NCBI RefSeq assembly: GCF_000003815.2 | Contig: NC_049991.1 | Span: forward strand, 3,711,784 to 3,775,783 | Length of the DNA: 64,000 nt | Reading direction: 5' to 3' | Source: Branchiostoma floridae | Taxonomy: Eukaryota; Chordata; Leptocardii; Amphioxiformes; Branchiostomatidae | Part shown: in pieces, positions 20,496 through 33,300 of the stretch | Position numbering within the stretch: the stretch's first letter is position 1 | Layout: every line of letters starts with the position of its first letter | Made by a program: the position numbers and the translations under genes | Notes under the pieces: generated by a model | Seen by the model: the letters and a program-made list of their open reading frames with translations, nothing else | Told to the model about the DNA's origin: nothing | Databases searched by the model: none

Positions 20496-20639
20496 GAAAT
20501 CAAGCAAGAGCTTCAAGATTGACCTGGACCTATACATTCATGTTGACCACATGCAGACGGTAATGTCAAGCGTCATAGGAACCCTAAAGCCGCCACAAGA
20601 AGTCTAAAGAGGTCTCATTATTCAGAATCAGTATCCTCC

Positions 20640-20935
20640 AAGATATTTTTTTAATTTGCTTTTGAGCAGACGAGGACAATGTGGCACTGTACTCAAGTTA
20701 TTATTTTTTATATTAACAGTGCCACATACAATGTACAGATAAAAGGTAAAGGTAGTCTTTTCTTTTACATCCCCAACCGAAGTTAGGTACCCATTTTTAC
20801 ACCTGAGTGAAGTGAGGAAAGTCATATAAAGTGCTCTAGAGCACAGTCAATGTCGGGGGCACGGCGGGTATCGAACTCGGGACTTATAGATTCCGAGCCG
20901 AACGTTCTACCAGATACGCTACACACGACGCTAAA
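20640..20935 (-). mobile_element. SINE with conserved core, copy
   Basis: The same layout as 16850-17115: AGTGCCACATACAATGTACA, ACACCTGAGTGAAGTGAGGA and a tRNA-like end (GGTATCGAACTCGGGAC) in minus orientation. The core is diverged. Confidence 0.7.
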
Positions 20936-21273
20936 AGATATGTTCGAGAAGGCATAGAAAAGCACCTCTTTTTTGTAAAGCGGCCTTATGGTAGTGGACT
21001 AATTCAGCAGATGACACATGTGTTATAATTAGAGGGAATACATTTTCAGATTTAGATGAGTCGCACATGTATGAGGGTCTGCATGGCAATTTCCCCACAA
21101 CGCTTACGCTGAATTTAGAAGAACCCCAAACATATCATGCTGAAATAAAGAACGCTTATTCTACCCCAGGGAGTGCCCTGATAATCCACAGGAGATTGGA
21201 TGCCATATTCAAGCTTACTGTGTTTTCATGTACTAAAACATACTTAAACACCATCAGCAGTGCAGTTTGCCTT

Positions 21274-22016
21274 CTCGGTTGAGCTAAGGCGGCCCAGACA
21301 CGCTCGATCCGTGTTCGAGATGGGGCGCCTGTCCCCTTGTCCAGCCGAATTCGCACCATGTTCGATTATGTTCTATCACGTAATTTGAACCGAACGGGCG
21401 TTCGATCGCGAACATGTGGCTATTTGCGACTTTTCAATGCAAACACGCATCGCAAGGACCCTTTATCTCTGGTGGGTGTTTGTGCGGATCAGGTTGATAT
21501 TTACGGCTTTATGCCCAGCTCAAAATAATAGTATTGATATTTATAGTACTCAAGTTTTACTTATTATCCATTTCTTATCAAAATTTTCCGCGGGTATTTT
21601 GTGTAATCATTTAATGTTTTTAACTATGGTGCAATTTCAACAAAAAATTGAACAGAAATAGTCGTTTCTGATGTTTTGGCTATAAAAAACAATAATCCTA
21701 ATTTTAAACAAAATAACCTCGGACAAAAATGATAAGTATGATGTAGGATTTCATCCCTTAGAATATCATGATTGGCGGCCTCGTTTCCACCTGGGCGTAG
21801 ACCCATGAAATAAACGCAACTTTTTAAAACCAAAATATGTATTTTTAACCCCAAATGCTGCATGTAAAAAAACAAAATAACAACTATTCAATGTGTTTCA
21901 AGTAGCACTAAAACTATGTGAAGTTTCATCTTAGTGCGACCAAGCAATCAAAAGTTACATTCATTTGTATAGAATACTACCTTACTACAAGCCTGGGTCG
22001 CCTTAAGCCAACCGAG
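21274..22016 (+). mobile_element. MITE, ~743 bp
   Basis: CTCGGTTGAGCTAAGGCGGC on the left and GGGTCGCCTTAAGCCAACCG on the right form imperfect inverted ends. Inside are TCGAACACGG-like repeats; no transposase. Confidence 0.6.
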
Positions 22017-22083
22017 TTTTGGCATGCCCATTCCCTAGGGTGGATATGACATAGAACGATAGCAACACAGTGTATTCCGCGCA

Positions 22084-22560
22084 TCACCCTCGGTCATACC
22101 GTGCCGCGGGTCCACACGCGTACGCCCTAGAATCGTCGGGCGCCCGACCAAGCAGAGGGTGGGTCGCGGGGATAGTACTAACTGGGATTTTTATCGACTC
22201 GAGAGGGGGAGCGAGCCGGTAAAAATTCCGGTCATTATTACCCCCACGTCCCAACCTCTGCTTGACGAATACGTGCTGACCGGGGAGGCCTAGGTACCTT
22301 GAGTGGTGGGGACTGATATACAGTGTTGTAGTCTCTATACTAACATGACAAAATTCTTTAATTCTAACCATACAAAAGTGTTTTAACAACATTAACTTCA
22401 ATATGAATATTGTCCATTGAGATAAAGTCAGTGTCACAGTTCTAATACACAATTATTATCAGTAGAATAAGCTGAACTTACCGATCTACAGACGACGAAC
22501 ACTCGGCGACCTCTTCAGTCAACGCCGCCAGTCTAGTGAGTGCGGGACACCTGCCGATAT
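22084..22560 (-). other. GC-rich exon-like island of unknown nature
   Basis: Minus strand 22560-22480 is GC-rich and ends in a good donor (GATCG|GTAAGTTC), resembling a non-coding first exon. 22290-22090 is GC-rich with one open frame (KQRLGRGGNNDRNFYRLAPP among others). No domain was recognised. It could be a small gene or part of a transposon. Confidence 0.25.
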
Positions 22561-22616
22561 GAATCTTAAAACAGGTGTTAAGGGCACCTCCTACTTAAGG
22601 TATGCGTCAAGATGAC

Positions 22617-23150
22617 TAAGGCCACAGCAAGTAAATTTTATGGATGACATCCTCTGCAGACTGCAAAAATAGTGCGATAGGGCGAAAAAAAAACAAGATG
22701 GGTGAAAAAAACAAGATGGCTATATTTTCAAAAAATAGGCATCATAAAGTTGTAATGAATGTTGTGACAAGAATTAAAGGGACAGAACATGGGATCAGAG
22801 CCAACAAGGCATTCATTCCTGTATTCAAGACATGTAAAAGTGACACTAGTGTGGTAGACTGGCATCACAAACAAAGTTGGTAACCACACTCATGGCTTCC
22901 ATATTGGTGTCACTTTTACAACTATCCAATAAGTTTTATTTCTACAACTACAGTCCTGGGTACCTTGCAAGTGTTACTTCTACAAGTACAATTATTAGGC
23001 TACAACACAACATATGTACTCATTTTGGTACTTTATCGTCATGTTGACCATAACTGCAGAAGAAAAAAATTCTATTTTTTTTTCTGAAATCAGGCGAAAA
23101 TTAATGCGAACGCTGATGTCATCCATAACATTTATTTGCTGTGGCCTAAT
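22617..23150 (+). mobile_element. MITE family C, ~534 bp
   Basis: AGGCCACAGCAAGTAAATTT TATGGATGACATC at the left mirrors GATGTCATCCATAACATTTA and TTTGCTGTGGCCT at the right. A related end (ATGGATGACATCCTCT) stands alone near 52080. Confidence 0.8.
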
Positions 23151-23439
23151 CTTGTAGCCCACGGCGAACTTAACCCTAGTGCAAATAACCAAGACAATGC
23201 CTTTTTAAGATAGGCAAATCTTTATGACTAAAAAGCATGAAATTAATCATCTGCGTTTGTAGATATGTAGGTCTGCTTTTGTAATCTGACGTCATTTTCA
23301 CCACATTTGTTGTAGTTTCGATGGCAAAATTCATGGTCAAAGTTGCAGTTCCCAACGCCCTGATTGGGTGCCAATATCTTTTGGAACAGCCTGACCAACC
23401 AGGGGCGTAAGCCGTGGAGTGAAAGTTCTGTTTTATATA

Positions 23440-24134
23440 GAGTCCATTCCAAGACACCGTGTGGATGTTTGTTGCCATTGTTTAGAATTGATTTTAAAGT
23501 TTTGTAATTATATGTGTAGGACATTTGATACTTCAGAAATATTTTTAACACTGTTTCAACTTTATAAATATTTCCCTGGTCCTGTAAAACTTTGGAAATA
23601 TTCATGGTGTGGAATTGGATATTTCTAATGGTTTCTAAATAACGATAACAGCATTCTACCATTATTTACCATTTTCTACCATTTTTGTAAATGGTTCAGT
23701 GGGCTGGGAAGATAGCAATTCACACATCCTTGCAAAGTATGGTTGGGTGCCATGCAACAATAGCCCACCACAAAGGATCCACCAGTGCCCAGCAGTGAAA
23801 TCTAGAAATATACAGATGCAACAATAGGGCTTACTTTTATGGGGGCAATAAACAAATGTTACCATTTGGCAAAGTTTACAAGTATTTGTAAATATTTGTA
23901 AATGTGAAATAATCACACAGAGGTTTCACAATTATTCTAAATTAAGATATTTTTGCACAGTTACTTTCAAAATGTTTCTAAAATATTCAAAGGAATTCAT
24001 ATAGATGAGTACTTTCTTGGTCAATCTTTTGAAAATCATTTAATCATTGTAACTCAGATATTCTTTTATTCAAAATAATTCAGACTAATTACAAATATCA
24101 CCTAAAACCCCTCATGGTGACTTGGAATGGACTC
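23440..24134 (-). mobile_element. MITE family A, 695 bp, copy 2
   Basis: Same termini (GAGTCCATTCCAAGACACC / GGTGACTTGGAATGGACTC), TA-flanked, inner sequence the reverse complement of copy 1. No transposase is visible. Confidence 0.88.
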
Positions 24135-24263
24135 TATGCCTGTTAACTACTTTACCATCCGTCTCCTTTAATAACGCAGAGGCGGCAAATTTCTTTTGTG
24201 GGGGCAAAATATTGGTGATAGATTTGTGAGCATGTTGTCACGTCCGGTGTTCTGCCTGGCTTT

Positions 24264-24360
24264 AATAATAATAATAATAATAATAATGGTTTATTTGTCA
24301 GAAGCATTTCGCAACCTTTTGGCTGAATTACACACTTCTTTCACAGAGAATCAGAAACGG
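24264..24360 (-). repeat. (AAT)n followed by an antisense retroelement-like tail
   Basis: Nine ATA/AAT units, then ATGGTTTATTTGTCAGAAGC and GGCTGAATTACAC. Similar ATGGTTTATT...GGCTGAATT segments lie at 53594 and 54382, suggesting the 3' end of one retroelement family in minus orientation. Confidence 0.45.
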
Positions 24361-25337
24361 GCTTTGGAAATACAATTAATAATACAACTACGTAAAATAT
24401 TATACATATGACATTTACATCTTTAAGATTAAAATACAGTACTATCAATATGATTTACAACAATAAAATAATCACAGCATTCAAAATGCTTCCTCATCTT
24501 GAACATTTTACATTGGCAGTCAATACACTACGTGAACATTTAACAGATTTAAAAATTTGATGGAGTTTTCATTTACATATAAACTTAATACAATGCACCT
24601 TGTCTACATACTGCTATTTAGCAAAGTAGTTACATAGGGAATTGGGCTGTTTTTGTAGCGTTCTGCATGCGCGGATCCAGGGGGTGACGCGCCAGGCGCC
24701 CCCCCCCTTCAGCTGGCAAAAAAAAAAAAAATTGACAATACAAACCCAGGCTACTGGAGGTCTTCTGGGAGACGCCAATACGATTGACAACGTTATGAAA
24801 CTAAAGATATAGAAATGTTTGTAATATTTCCAGAGAATCAGCGGAAGTCTATTATACCTAATAAACTGATGATTTCTATCGTCCGCCATCGGCTAGTGAC
24901 GCGACCCGTCGACCCAGCCGTGGGAAAATTGGCGTCGCGCGCCGGCACCCCCTCCCACTACAGTTTTGGTCCGTGGCATCGTCCTGACGTTTTTGTTGTC
25001 ATTTTCCCCCAATTAACCGTCATCAATTGCCACCACGGAAGCAAACAGTCTGAAATAAATGTACATTCAAATGCATAAGACACTTTCAAAATAGTCTCCG
25101 GCAAGCCGCTCAGACCCCACGAGCTTTCCATGCGTTTTATGATATAGGGGCGGGGCGCGAACCGGCGCAGCGCAAGTCACGTCGGCAGCCAGGTACAAAT
25201 AATTTTGTGATATTGTTTGGGTAGAGTGGCATAATTTATTTTTATGGATATTAAAAGGAGAACTAGAATTTGTTAGGTTTGTTCTTTCAATCGTAGTTGC
25301 TAAAAATGTCCCTAACATGAAATGGACAGGCACAAAT

Positions 25338-25927
25338 ACTGTAAATGCAGAAATATTCGCGGTGGATTAATATTCGCGGTTTTCGCGGCGGCCGCTTCAC
25401 CGCGAAATTAAATCCACCACGAATATTTCGTCTGCTGGCGCCGCCTAAGGTGCCCCTTTTCCGCTCCATGTACATACTACTACTGTCTTTGTCACTGTAT
25501 AATGAAATGTTTGACATACTTACTACGGTGAAGACACACATATAATTTTTTCATACGGCCAACTGTATTACAGTACTGTACAGTATGTTCACCATGATAC
25601 AAAGGTCGTACTACTGTATACTATTACGTATTGAGAGGGTAGATACGATTAGATCAGCAACAGTGGCTCACGCAAGAACAAGTCAAAAGCATGGAAACTG
25701 TTCTATCCGTCTGTATAGGACCTTTACCGGGTAACCAGCAAGTGTTTTCCGACTGGCGGTTTGTAGAGGCGCCGGGTTTTACACGGCAGTTCGTGACTAC
25801 AGTGCAGTGCTGAAAATGCATTGAATTTCGCGGGATGGCGCTACCGCGAAATTAAATCCACCGCGAAATGTCCATTTTGCCGCTACCGCGAAATTAAATC
25901 CCCGCGAAATTAAATGCATTTACAGTA
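25338..25927 (+). mobile_element. MITE family D (CGCGAA-rich), copy 1
   Basis: Ends ACTGTAAATGCAGAAAT and AATGCATTTACAGTA. Sub-terminal parts are dense in TTCGCGGT and ACCGCGAAATTAAATCC, many on both strands. Other copies: 26622, 31468 (fragment), 37501, 61454. Confidence 0.88.
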
Positions 25928-26249
25928 TGACGAAAAATCAGTGTTGGTTCGTTGCTCAAATTTGCTCATAGATGGCTCTAAAATGCACCAGAGAGCTTCT
26001 GAATCTTAAAAAAAATTCTGAAGGAGGCCCCCCAACCCCCCCCCCCCACCCAACGAGAAGGGGGCAACCCCCCTCTCGTTGTTTTGTCTCGTTACCCTAC
26101 CAATGACGTATCCTCTACGCTTGGGGAGCCAGTGTCGGTACTCATCTGAGGCGTACAGACTCTTCGCGAACTTTACACAGTGGAGTTCATGCATCGGGAG
26201 CAACATCTGCGTGACATCACAGTCCGCCTACCGTGACGACTGACCCTTT

Positions 26250-26860
26250 CGCATGACACGGACCAAGCATCCCCCCCCCCCCCGAACAAAAAAAAAACAC
26301 ACACACGAAACTTAAACTTTCAGCGTGATTGACATGTTTCTCTGACTCGGTAGCTGACCTGGAGATACCGATAGGGGCGCAGCAAATATACAGTCTCATT
26401 GTACCTTTCCACCCCCACCCCCACCCACACACACACAAAAAAAAACCCCCGAAATTTGCACTTTTACAGAGTTTTTTTCTGACTGGGTCGCTGACCTGGA
26501 GGTCCAATAGGGTCGCAGCAAATATACAATTTTTTAACTTCCCCCCCCCCCCCCCACACACACCGTGACCAAAAAACACGAAATTTGCACCTTTACAGAG
26601 TTTTCTCTGACGCGCTCTGTATACTGTAAATGCATTTATGTTCACCGGGATCTAATTTCGCGGTAGCGGGAAAAAGGACTTCTCGCGGTTTCTCATGCCA
26701 TAATAGAAAGATATTCGCGGTGGTTTTAAGTTCTCGGTGAAGTGGTCACCGCGAAAACCGCGAACATTAATCCACCGCGAACATTTCTGCATTTACAGTA
26801 GTTCGTTGACTTGGAGCTGCCTAGTGGGGCGACGTATGAGCAGGTCTCTGAGTGGCAGAT
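26250..26860 (+). repeat. ~125-bp tandem repeat with C-runs
   Basis: Three to four units with TTTGCACTTTTACAGAGTTT, CTGACCTGGAG and GCAGCAAATATACA, separated by CCCCCCC and CACACACA tracts. The last unit is split by the MITE at 26622-26800. Confidence 0.75.
26622..26800 (+). mobile_element. MITE family D, copy 2
   Basis: TACTGTAAATGCATTTATGT to TTTCTGCATTTACAGTA, 179 bases, with TTCGCGG and ACCGCGAA inside. It is inserted in the third unit of the tandem repeat at 26250-26860. Confidence 0.88.
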
Positions 26861-27802
26861 AAAAGATTACCATCTTAAGCTGCCACCAAAAGCGCTTTGT
26901 CTCTTAATTACCTCCATGAAATGTCATGGAGGTTATATTTTCTGTTATGTTTGTCTGTCTGTGTACAAGATTACTCAAGAACGGCTGGATGGATTGGTTT
27001 CATACTTATTGTGTTGGTGGAGTGTGATAAAAGCTCGAATTGATGAGATTTTGGGTGCCGTATCTGTCGTTATAGTCGATGTAATATATCAGAAATCACC
27101 CCTATATCTGCGATATATTGGAACAGGCATCGTGCTTTAAGCGTTTGTTAATGAGCTTATCTCAAAGCAGATGGTGAGGTGATTTGCATGACAGCTGTTT
27201 GGGGAACCCCGAGCTTTTTGAATATGATAATTAGTTTTATTTATGTCTGCTTAGGATATCTGTAACAGTTGACTCCTTAGAGCAGCTGTTTGCCCATTCC
27301 GGTCAATTTGAATATTTTCAGTTGTATTTGTATGTTTGTGTACGAGATAACTCAAGAACGGCTAGAAGGATTGGTTTCATACTTAGTGTGAAAGCTGAAA
27401 GTGATTAGATGTTGTGTTCTGCATTGCATTACATTGAAGTTGTGTTAGTATGTACTTGGTTATATTGTATATCTATTATCTGGATGTGTTTGGTAATTCC
27501 TTATCTGAACAGTTGATGTCCTGATGTTGATGGCAACTGTTTGAAATATTTGTAACAGTTGGCACCTTAGAACCATCTTAACATTTTAGAACATCTGTTT
27601 GGGGAAGCCGGACAATTTTGATTGTGATAATAAATTGCATGTATGTACTTGTGCGTTTGGGGACACAGTGTTATATTTCTTTTTTATATTATGCAAATTC
27701 AATAAACATCATATATCAATATGTCACAAGTGCCTGTTTATGCATTCTCAAACATACTCTGTACCTTGCATGCTACCAGCACTAAGCACTATCATAACTT
27801 TA

Positions 27803-27862
27803 TAATATAATGTAATATGATATAATATAATATAATATAATATAATATAATATAATATAATA
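27803..27862 (+). repeat. (TATAA)n microsatellite
   Basis: About ten TATAA units in an AT-rich stretch. Confidence 0.9.
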
Positions 27863-27899
27863 TTAAAAAATGCGCCCCGCAAAAACCACCTGCAATTCC

Positions 27900-28380
27900 C
27901 AGACTGTTTGTTAGCGCATCTGAATCATTGTGGGCAAACCTAACCACCGTCTATACATGATAAGGTGTTTGAAGAAACACGGCTTCACCACTAGCGACTT
28001 AGTACATGTGTACATAGGGTTTGTCCGCCCCACCCAGGAATACGCCTGCCAGGCATTCCTCCATGGGCTTACAGTAGAACAGTCACGTATGATAGAGCGT
28101 GTCCAGCTCAGACCCTGTAAGATCATTCTTGGTCGTTCATACAGTTCCTACAGTTCAGCGCTACAAATGTGTGATCTAGAACCTCTCCATGTAAGACGTA
28201 AAGTTCTCTGACTGAAGTTTGCCGGATCCCTTGTTCATTCTGAGTTTTCCAATTGGCTCCCACCACACACCGCTCTGAGGCACATGGTCGGCACCTCAGG
28301 AATGCTGACAACCGAACATCACGGTTCAAGAACACCACGCTACCATATGGCGTTGATCTGTTAAACTCACATTAGACTTT
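27900..28380 (+). pseudogene. LINE reverse-transcriptase C-terminal fragment
   Basis: The frame from 27930 reads LVHVYIGFVRPTQEYACQAF, QSRMIERVQLRPCKIILG and LQMCDLEPLHVRRKVL, the region after the RT domain in non-LTR elements. A stop follows, and the next part continues in another frame (KFAGSLVHSE-like), so it is dead. Confidence 0.8.
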
Positions 28381-28678
28381 GAAGTATCACATATTTATAT
28401 TTCCTAATCAGATGGACATTGTTTTTGTCTTTAATAAATAAAACAGTTCTCTCCCATAACAGTAATATCCATTACTCTCAAATACCATCAACCAGACCAT
28501 CAGACAATCAACATACATAACACCCACAAAAAGCAATAAATATTTCATGGAGGTATGAGGTCCCCGAACTCTAGTAAAACCGGTCTTTGCTCAATCCACC
28601 CCCACCTCCTGTGGTTATCCATGGATTGTTTTGATAGTGTCGCTTGCACCCTTCGTGTTACGCACACATCTGTTATAC

Positions 28679-28919
28679 TCCCTTTCCACTAGGACGGCGC
28701 TCTCGCTGGGCTCTCTCAGCGACCTAAAATTTTACAGATCGCTCAACGAATTAGGTAGAAAAGAAACATATCTCTTTGCACTTTGTGCGTTTTGTTGTCT
28801 TTTCGGTCACACTTTTACATGTTGTATCATATGCCTAATATAATAGTGAAGGTTACAAATATCATATTTAGGTCGCAGGCAGAGCGCAGCACGATCGCCG
28901 TCTAGTGGAAAGGGGGCCT
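28679..28919 (+). mobile_element. Short MITE
   Basis: CCCTTTCCACTAGGACGGCG and CGCCGTCTAGTGGAAAGGGG are inverted ends around 240 bases. The inside GTGCGTTTTGTTGTCTTTTC is similar to 8245-8270. Confidence 0.8.
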
Positions 28920-29094
28920 TACAAAAACGTCACGCAGTTACGTGACCGTTAACATCAGTTCGAACAAATGTCCTTACACATCCCTCATCGAAATATATGT
29001 ATTACCTGTCGTGACAAGCGATTTATCTTTATCGGCTTATATGTCTGTTTTTACAGTCATAATTAGCTGCATGTAATGAAGGTATAGTTTTCAG

Positions 29095-29775
29095 TAGCGT
29101 GGAAGTATTTGGATGGGGCTTTTCCGGCGATGTATCTCCAGAACGGATTGTGCAATCGCGATGATTTTTGGTACATGGGTTGATGGTAGCGGCCTGATGG
29201 TCAGGTGTGATTTTGGGCCTCCTGGTGTTTGAACTAGACATCGCAGGTTGCCCTTTTTGTGCTTTTTGAGCGTTTTTGGCTATGGATGTCGTGAACGATA
29301 CGTGCCAATTTTGGTGCATGGGTGGGTGGTTGTTGCCTGTCGGTTGCGTATGATTTTGGGCCTCCTTGTGTTTGAACTTGACACGGCAGGTAGCTTTTTG
29401 TGTGTGGATGGGGCGTTTCCGACACTGTATCTCCAGAACGAACGGTGCGAGCGCGATGATATTTGGTATATGTGTTGTTGGTGGTTGTCTAATTCTCGAT
29501 TTTGATTTTGGCCCTCTTGAGGTTTGAACTTGACACTGCAGGTTGCATTTTGTGCGTGCACGGCGCATGCGCTGTATCTCCAGGACGCAATGTGTGATTG
29601 TGTTGTTATTTGGTACATGCATGGGGGTGGTGTCCTGATGGTCAGGTTTGAGTTTGGGTCTCCTTATGTCTGAACTTGATACTGTAGGTTGATGCTGTTT
29701 GTGTGGTTGGGCATCCTTACCTACCAGTATCTGCTTGGTTGTGAATACAGCTGATGGTTGGGGTAGGGTTGTCAT
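29095..29775 (+). repeat. ~150-170 bp tandem repeat (4-5 units)
   Basis: Each unit has TGTATCTCCAGAACG, TTTGGTACATG, CTGATGGTCAGGT, GATTTTGGGCCTCC and GTTTGAACTTGACAC. The minus strand stays open for 248 codons across the units, but the translation has no recognised domain and drifts with the repeat. Confidence 0.85.
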
Positions 29776-30064
29776 GTGATTGATAGGTCTTATTAATTAG
29801 TTTATATGTGGAACTTTCTCCTGTTTTGCAGGAGCCTATGAGTATCAGATTACTCTAATTTAGTGGCAAAAGTGTCATATGGCAAATGTCAGTTTCCTTA
29901 ATCCGTTGCTGTTTTGATCAGGTATAATTTGTGTTGCTTCCAGAGCTGTATAGTACTGTGTTTAAAGTGGTAGAAGTTCCTGTGTTCTGTTTGGCTTGTT
30001 TTGGTTTGGTTATACAGATCTCCATTAGTGACTGATATGTCACTATTATTCCTGGAGTCCGGGT

Positions 30065-30310
30065 GATTTGTAGAGAATCACCAATTCTAGACGGAAGGAC
30101 TTTGCACCATCACACACCGCACCATCGCGCGTGTGGGGGTACTTTAACGTGCCTGGGGTATGGCTCTCCCCAGACACGAGACCTCCATTTTCTGTCCTAT
30201 CCGAGGGACGGCCATAGCCGAAGTACTCATTTTCACCTGAGTAAAGTGAGGAAAGTCGTGTAAAGTGCCTTTCCCAAGGGCACAAGATCGGTGACACGGC
30301 AGCCATATTC
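30065..30310 (-). mobile_element. SINE with conserved core
   Basis: CACCTGAGTAAAGTGAGGAA AGTCGTGTAAAGTGCC and CAAGATCGGTGACACGGCAG, continuous with GTATGGCTCTCCCCAGACAC; same family as 49136-49620, opposite strand, lacking the tRNA end. Confidence 0.8.
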
Positions 30311-33300
30311 GAACCCAAGGAGATCTTTAACATGATAGCTGATCCTATATTCGTGACCGGGCATGCAGATGGCTTTTGTAAGAGTGATTAACACTGTCTG
30401 ATATATACCAGTGTGCTACACGGTTTACTACTGCCTCCTATCGATTCCTGTGCAAAGTGCACGCTCGTTTGACTCCCACTGCAGCTTCAACCTAAGTCGC
30501 TAGGTGTCATTAATGTATGGTCCAAAATTGGGGATCTGTTGCAAAGAACAGGTGGTAGATTATAATAATCATGGAAATGCTACTGGTACATTAGCACTAC
30601 GCACTCTTTGGCCTGTAAACCTCCAGAGTAACTATTTTCATATTAAGGATGACACAAACACATTTCAGTTACAGTGATAACTATTCTTTTACTCATTTTA
30701 ATCTGATGACTGACTGAACCAAATGTCAACAATAATACCATCCTCAAATGAAGTACAAATACCGTTTACCAAATAATACTGTTCCCCGGCAATGTGGTCA
30801 CCTTACCAGAAAGAGTGCAACACAGTGACAATCAAATCAACAACTATTATATACTACAGTAACAAAATATCATACTTGAAACATGTGACAATTCATGAAT
30901 AACAATTGCAATTCTAAGTCCCCACTTAAAACTGGGGCTGCATATTACAAGATAATGATATACATGATTATGTTGGCTTTATGTTTTTGGCTTTTATCAT
31001 AGACCACGAACATTGGATTCTGTGGATTACATCATAACGTGCATCAATGCTTTTCTGTGGTATGAAAACTTTTTTTTTTTGTAAAAGACAGAATGCATAT
31101 GGATTGAGACAATGCTACCGTGTATTGAGAAGTTGTTGTGAATAAAAAGATTCATTGTTCCAACTGTGCAATTTGCTGCGACATACATTGCAGATAATAT
31201 ATCTAAGGTAAGGGCCCCTAACTTATGAATAAGTAATTTAATAAACAAACAAGTTCTTGTCTCAACCTTGCTACATTGTATTTATACATGCAAACCAGTG
31301 TTTTGTCTATGTCTCAAGGGCCCTGACCTTTGACATAATGTAACTGCATTTTAGTTTGCGGATATTCAATTTCCCATTAATGAAAAAAGGAAGTGTTTGC
31401 AGTGGTTCTATGTCTTCAGTTGACACAAAGGTTTAGGTGGAAAACACCTGACAAGCATTTCTGCGGTGGTTTTACGTTCACTGCAAAAAAAGGTGAACAT
31501 AAAACTACTGCAAAACTTTCTGCATTTACAGTAGTACCATTTTGCTGCACATGAGCACTTGAAATCATGAACCTTCTTATATTTTTGATAAGCACCAGAA
31601 TTAGAGAGAACATGTGAGAATCTTTGAAAAAATAACCTTAAATACTGGGATTCAAAATGAACTAAATAATGTGTTTTGTTCCTCTACTATAATACAATAA
31701 GTATTCTACTAGATGTTATTGGTAAAATCAAGCTTGTATGGCCTTAAGATGAATATTGTCTATTATAAATATTAAAAAGTATGTAATGTTGGTGTATTTT
31801 CATACGCAAATGACCCTTTGCTAATTTTCTTTCATACCTTGCCCATTCCAGAATTAATAAGAAAATATCATTGTAAAGTGCACTACCAGTACAGTAGATT
31901 CATTCACTTACTTTACCCACTAGAAACAAGGACTATATTTCAACGTTATGCAAAACGTCAATGGCAATACTACATTTGCATCTCAACGCAATTCTACATG
32001 ACATTGTGCAATCTTCATACAGTGTTACGAGGACACCTGTGAAATTCAAATGGTACTGCAATTATGTAAACTCTGTTATCACCTACATGAATATACATGT
32101 AGTAATTAAGACACACTTGTCAGAAGTTTGTCATGGTAACAATTTTTCTGCCTCTTACTTTAAGGAAATGATACAAAATGCTAGAGCAGATGGGACTACA
32201 TGGCATATACAGTGAAACCTGTCTGACATGTCCCTGTGGCGCAAGCGGTAACGCAACGATTTTGCATGGGAACGTAAAGCTGGCAGCCCCTTGTATGAGG
32301 GAGCTTTGGTGTTAGAGTTGGACAAGTTTTCTAAAATTCACTTGTCCTATTGAGCAAGCACATACAAATTTTCTTGCCTGAACCAATTTTTTACTTACAC
32401 AAAATTCAAATGTCATTTTTATATGCATTTTCACTTCCAGTGCTGAGATTCTTATCATGGCCTCTATTTCTTTATGTTGAACAATGCTTGATGTTATGGC
32501 TGCAAAAAGTAACAAATATTATCAAAATGTCACTCACAGAAAGAATCTTACTTGCCTGATTAGACATGCACTTGTCTAGTCAACACTTTCACCTGCCTAG
32601 AACAATTGGCCTAGTGGACTTATCCAACCCTGAACCCGGTGTGTTTGGTTGAAACTTTGTACTGTGTAACAGTGTAAGGCTGGTGTTTCGATAATTGCGT
32701 GGATAGCCATGAGATTCCACCCATGGTCTCTATCTAGGGCCAGTAGTTGCAATGGTCCGGTTCTTTTGTACAGAGGAGGTAACAAGAGAACAGGTTTGAC
32801 TGTATAAGCTTTAAACAATGAATTTTTTACCAAATTTTGAAACAACACAATTACTAATGCAAGAACAGGGAAAGACTTGAAGAATATTTTCTTTAAAAAA
32901 AATTAGAAACGTGATTTACAACAACAAAAAATACAATGCATGCAAAGCTCTATGTATATGGAGGAATTGCACCAGCCAGGGTGTACAATTGTAAATTTTG
33001 TGAAGGAAAATCACAACAGGCATTTAACAAACTGTTCAAAGCACTAACAATGACACAAAAGCATTAGACAAGGGAAGTCGACCCAATCAAATATTTTCCA
33101 ACTAGGCATTCGTAACTCAATTCTCCATGATATATTTCATAGTATATGAATATATAATAGTGATGATAATAATTTTATCTTCCTCTTGGGAAATCTCAGA
33201 TTCTGGTTTGACCTTACAGGTGCAATGCTACCTGCTAGCAATTCAAACACCTGATCCAACACCTGATACAGCTGTGAGCTGTCCTGTTAGACCTAAACAC

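Larger units (their letters stand above)
26909..28556 (+). mobile_element. Composite element bounded by ACCTCCATGAAAT inverted ends
   Basis: ACCTCCATGAAATGTCATGG at 26910 and ATTTCATGGAGGT at 28544 are inverse. Inside, GTGTACAAGATTACTCAAGA and GTGTACGAGATAACTCAAGA start two related repeats. A LINE fragment lies at 27900-28380. It may be a nested set rather than one element. Confidence 0.45.

Noticed and set aside
22644-22883. 79-codon plus-strand frame
   Set aside because: It lies wholly inside the family C MITE and has no similarity to a known protein.
32225-32300. tRNA-like sequence TGGCGCAAGCGGTAACGC
   Set aside because: An A-box-like piece is present but no B box or cloverleaf follows.
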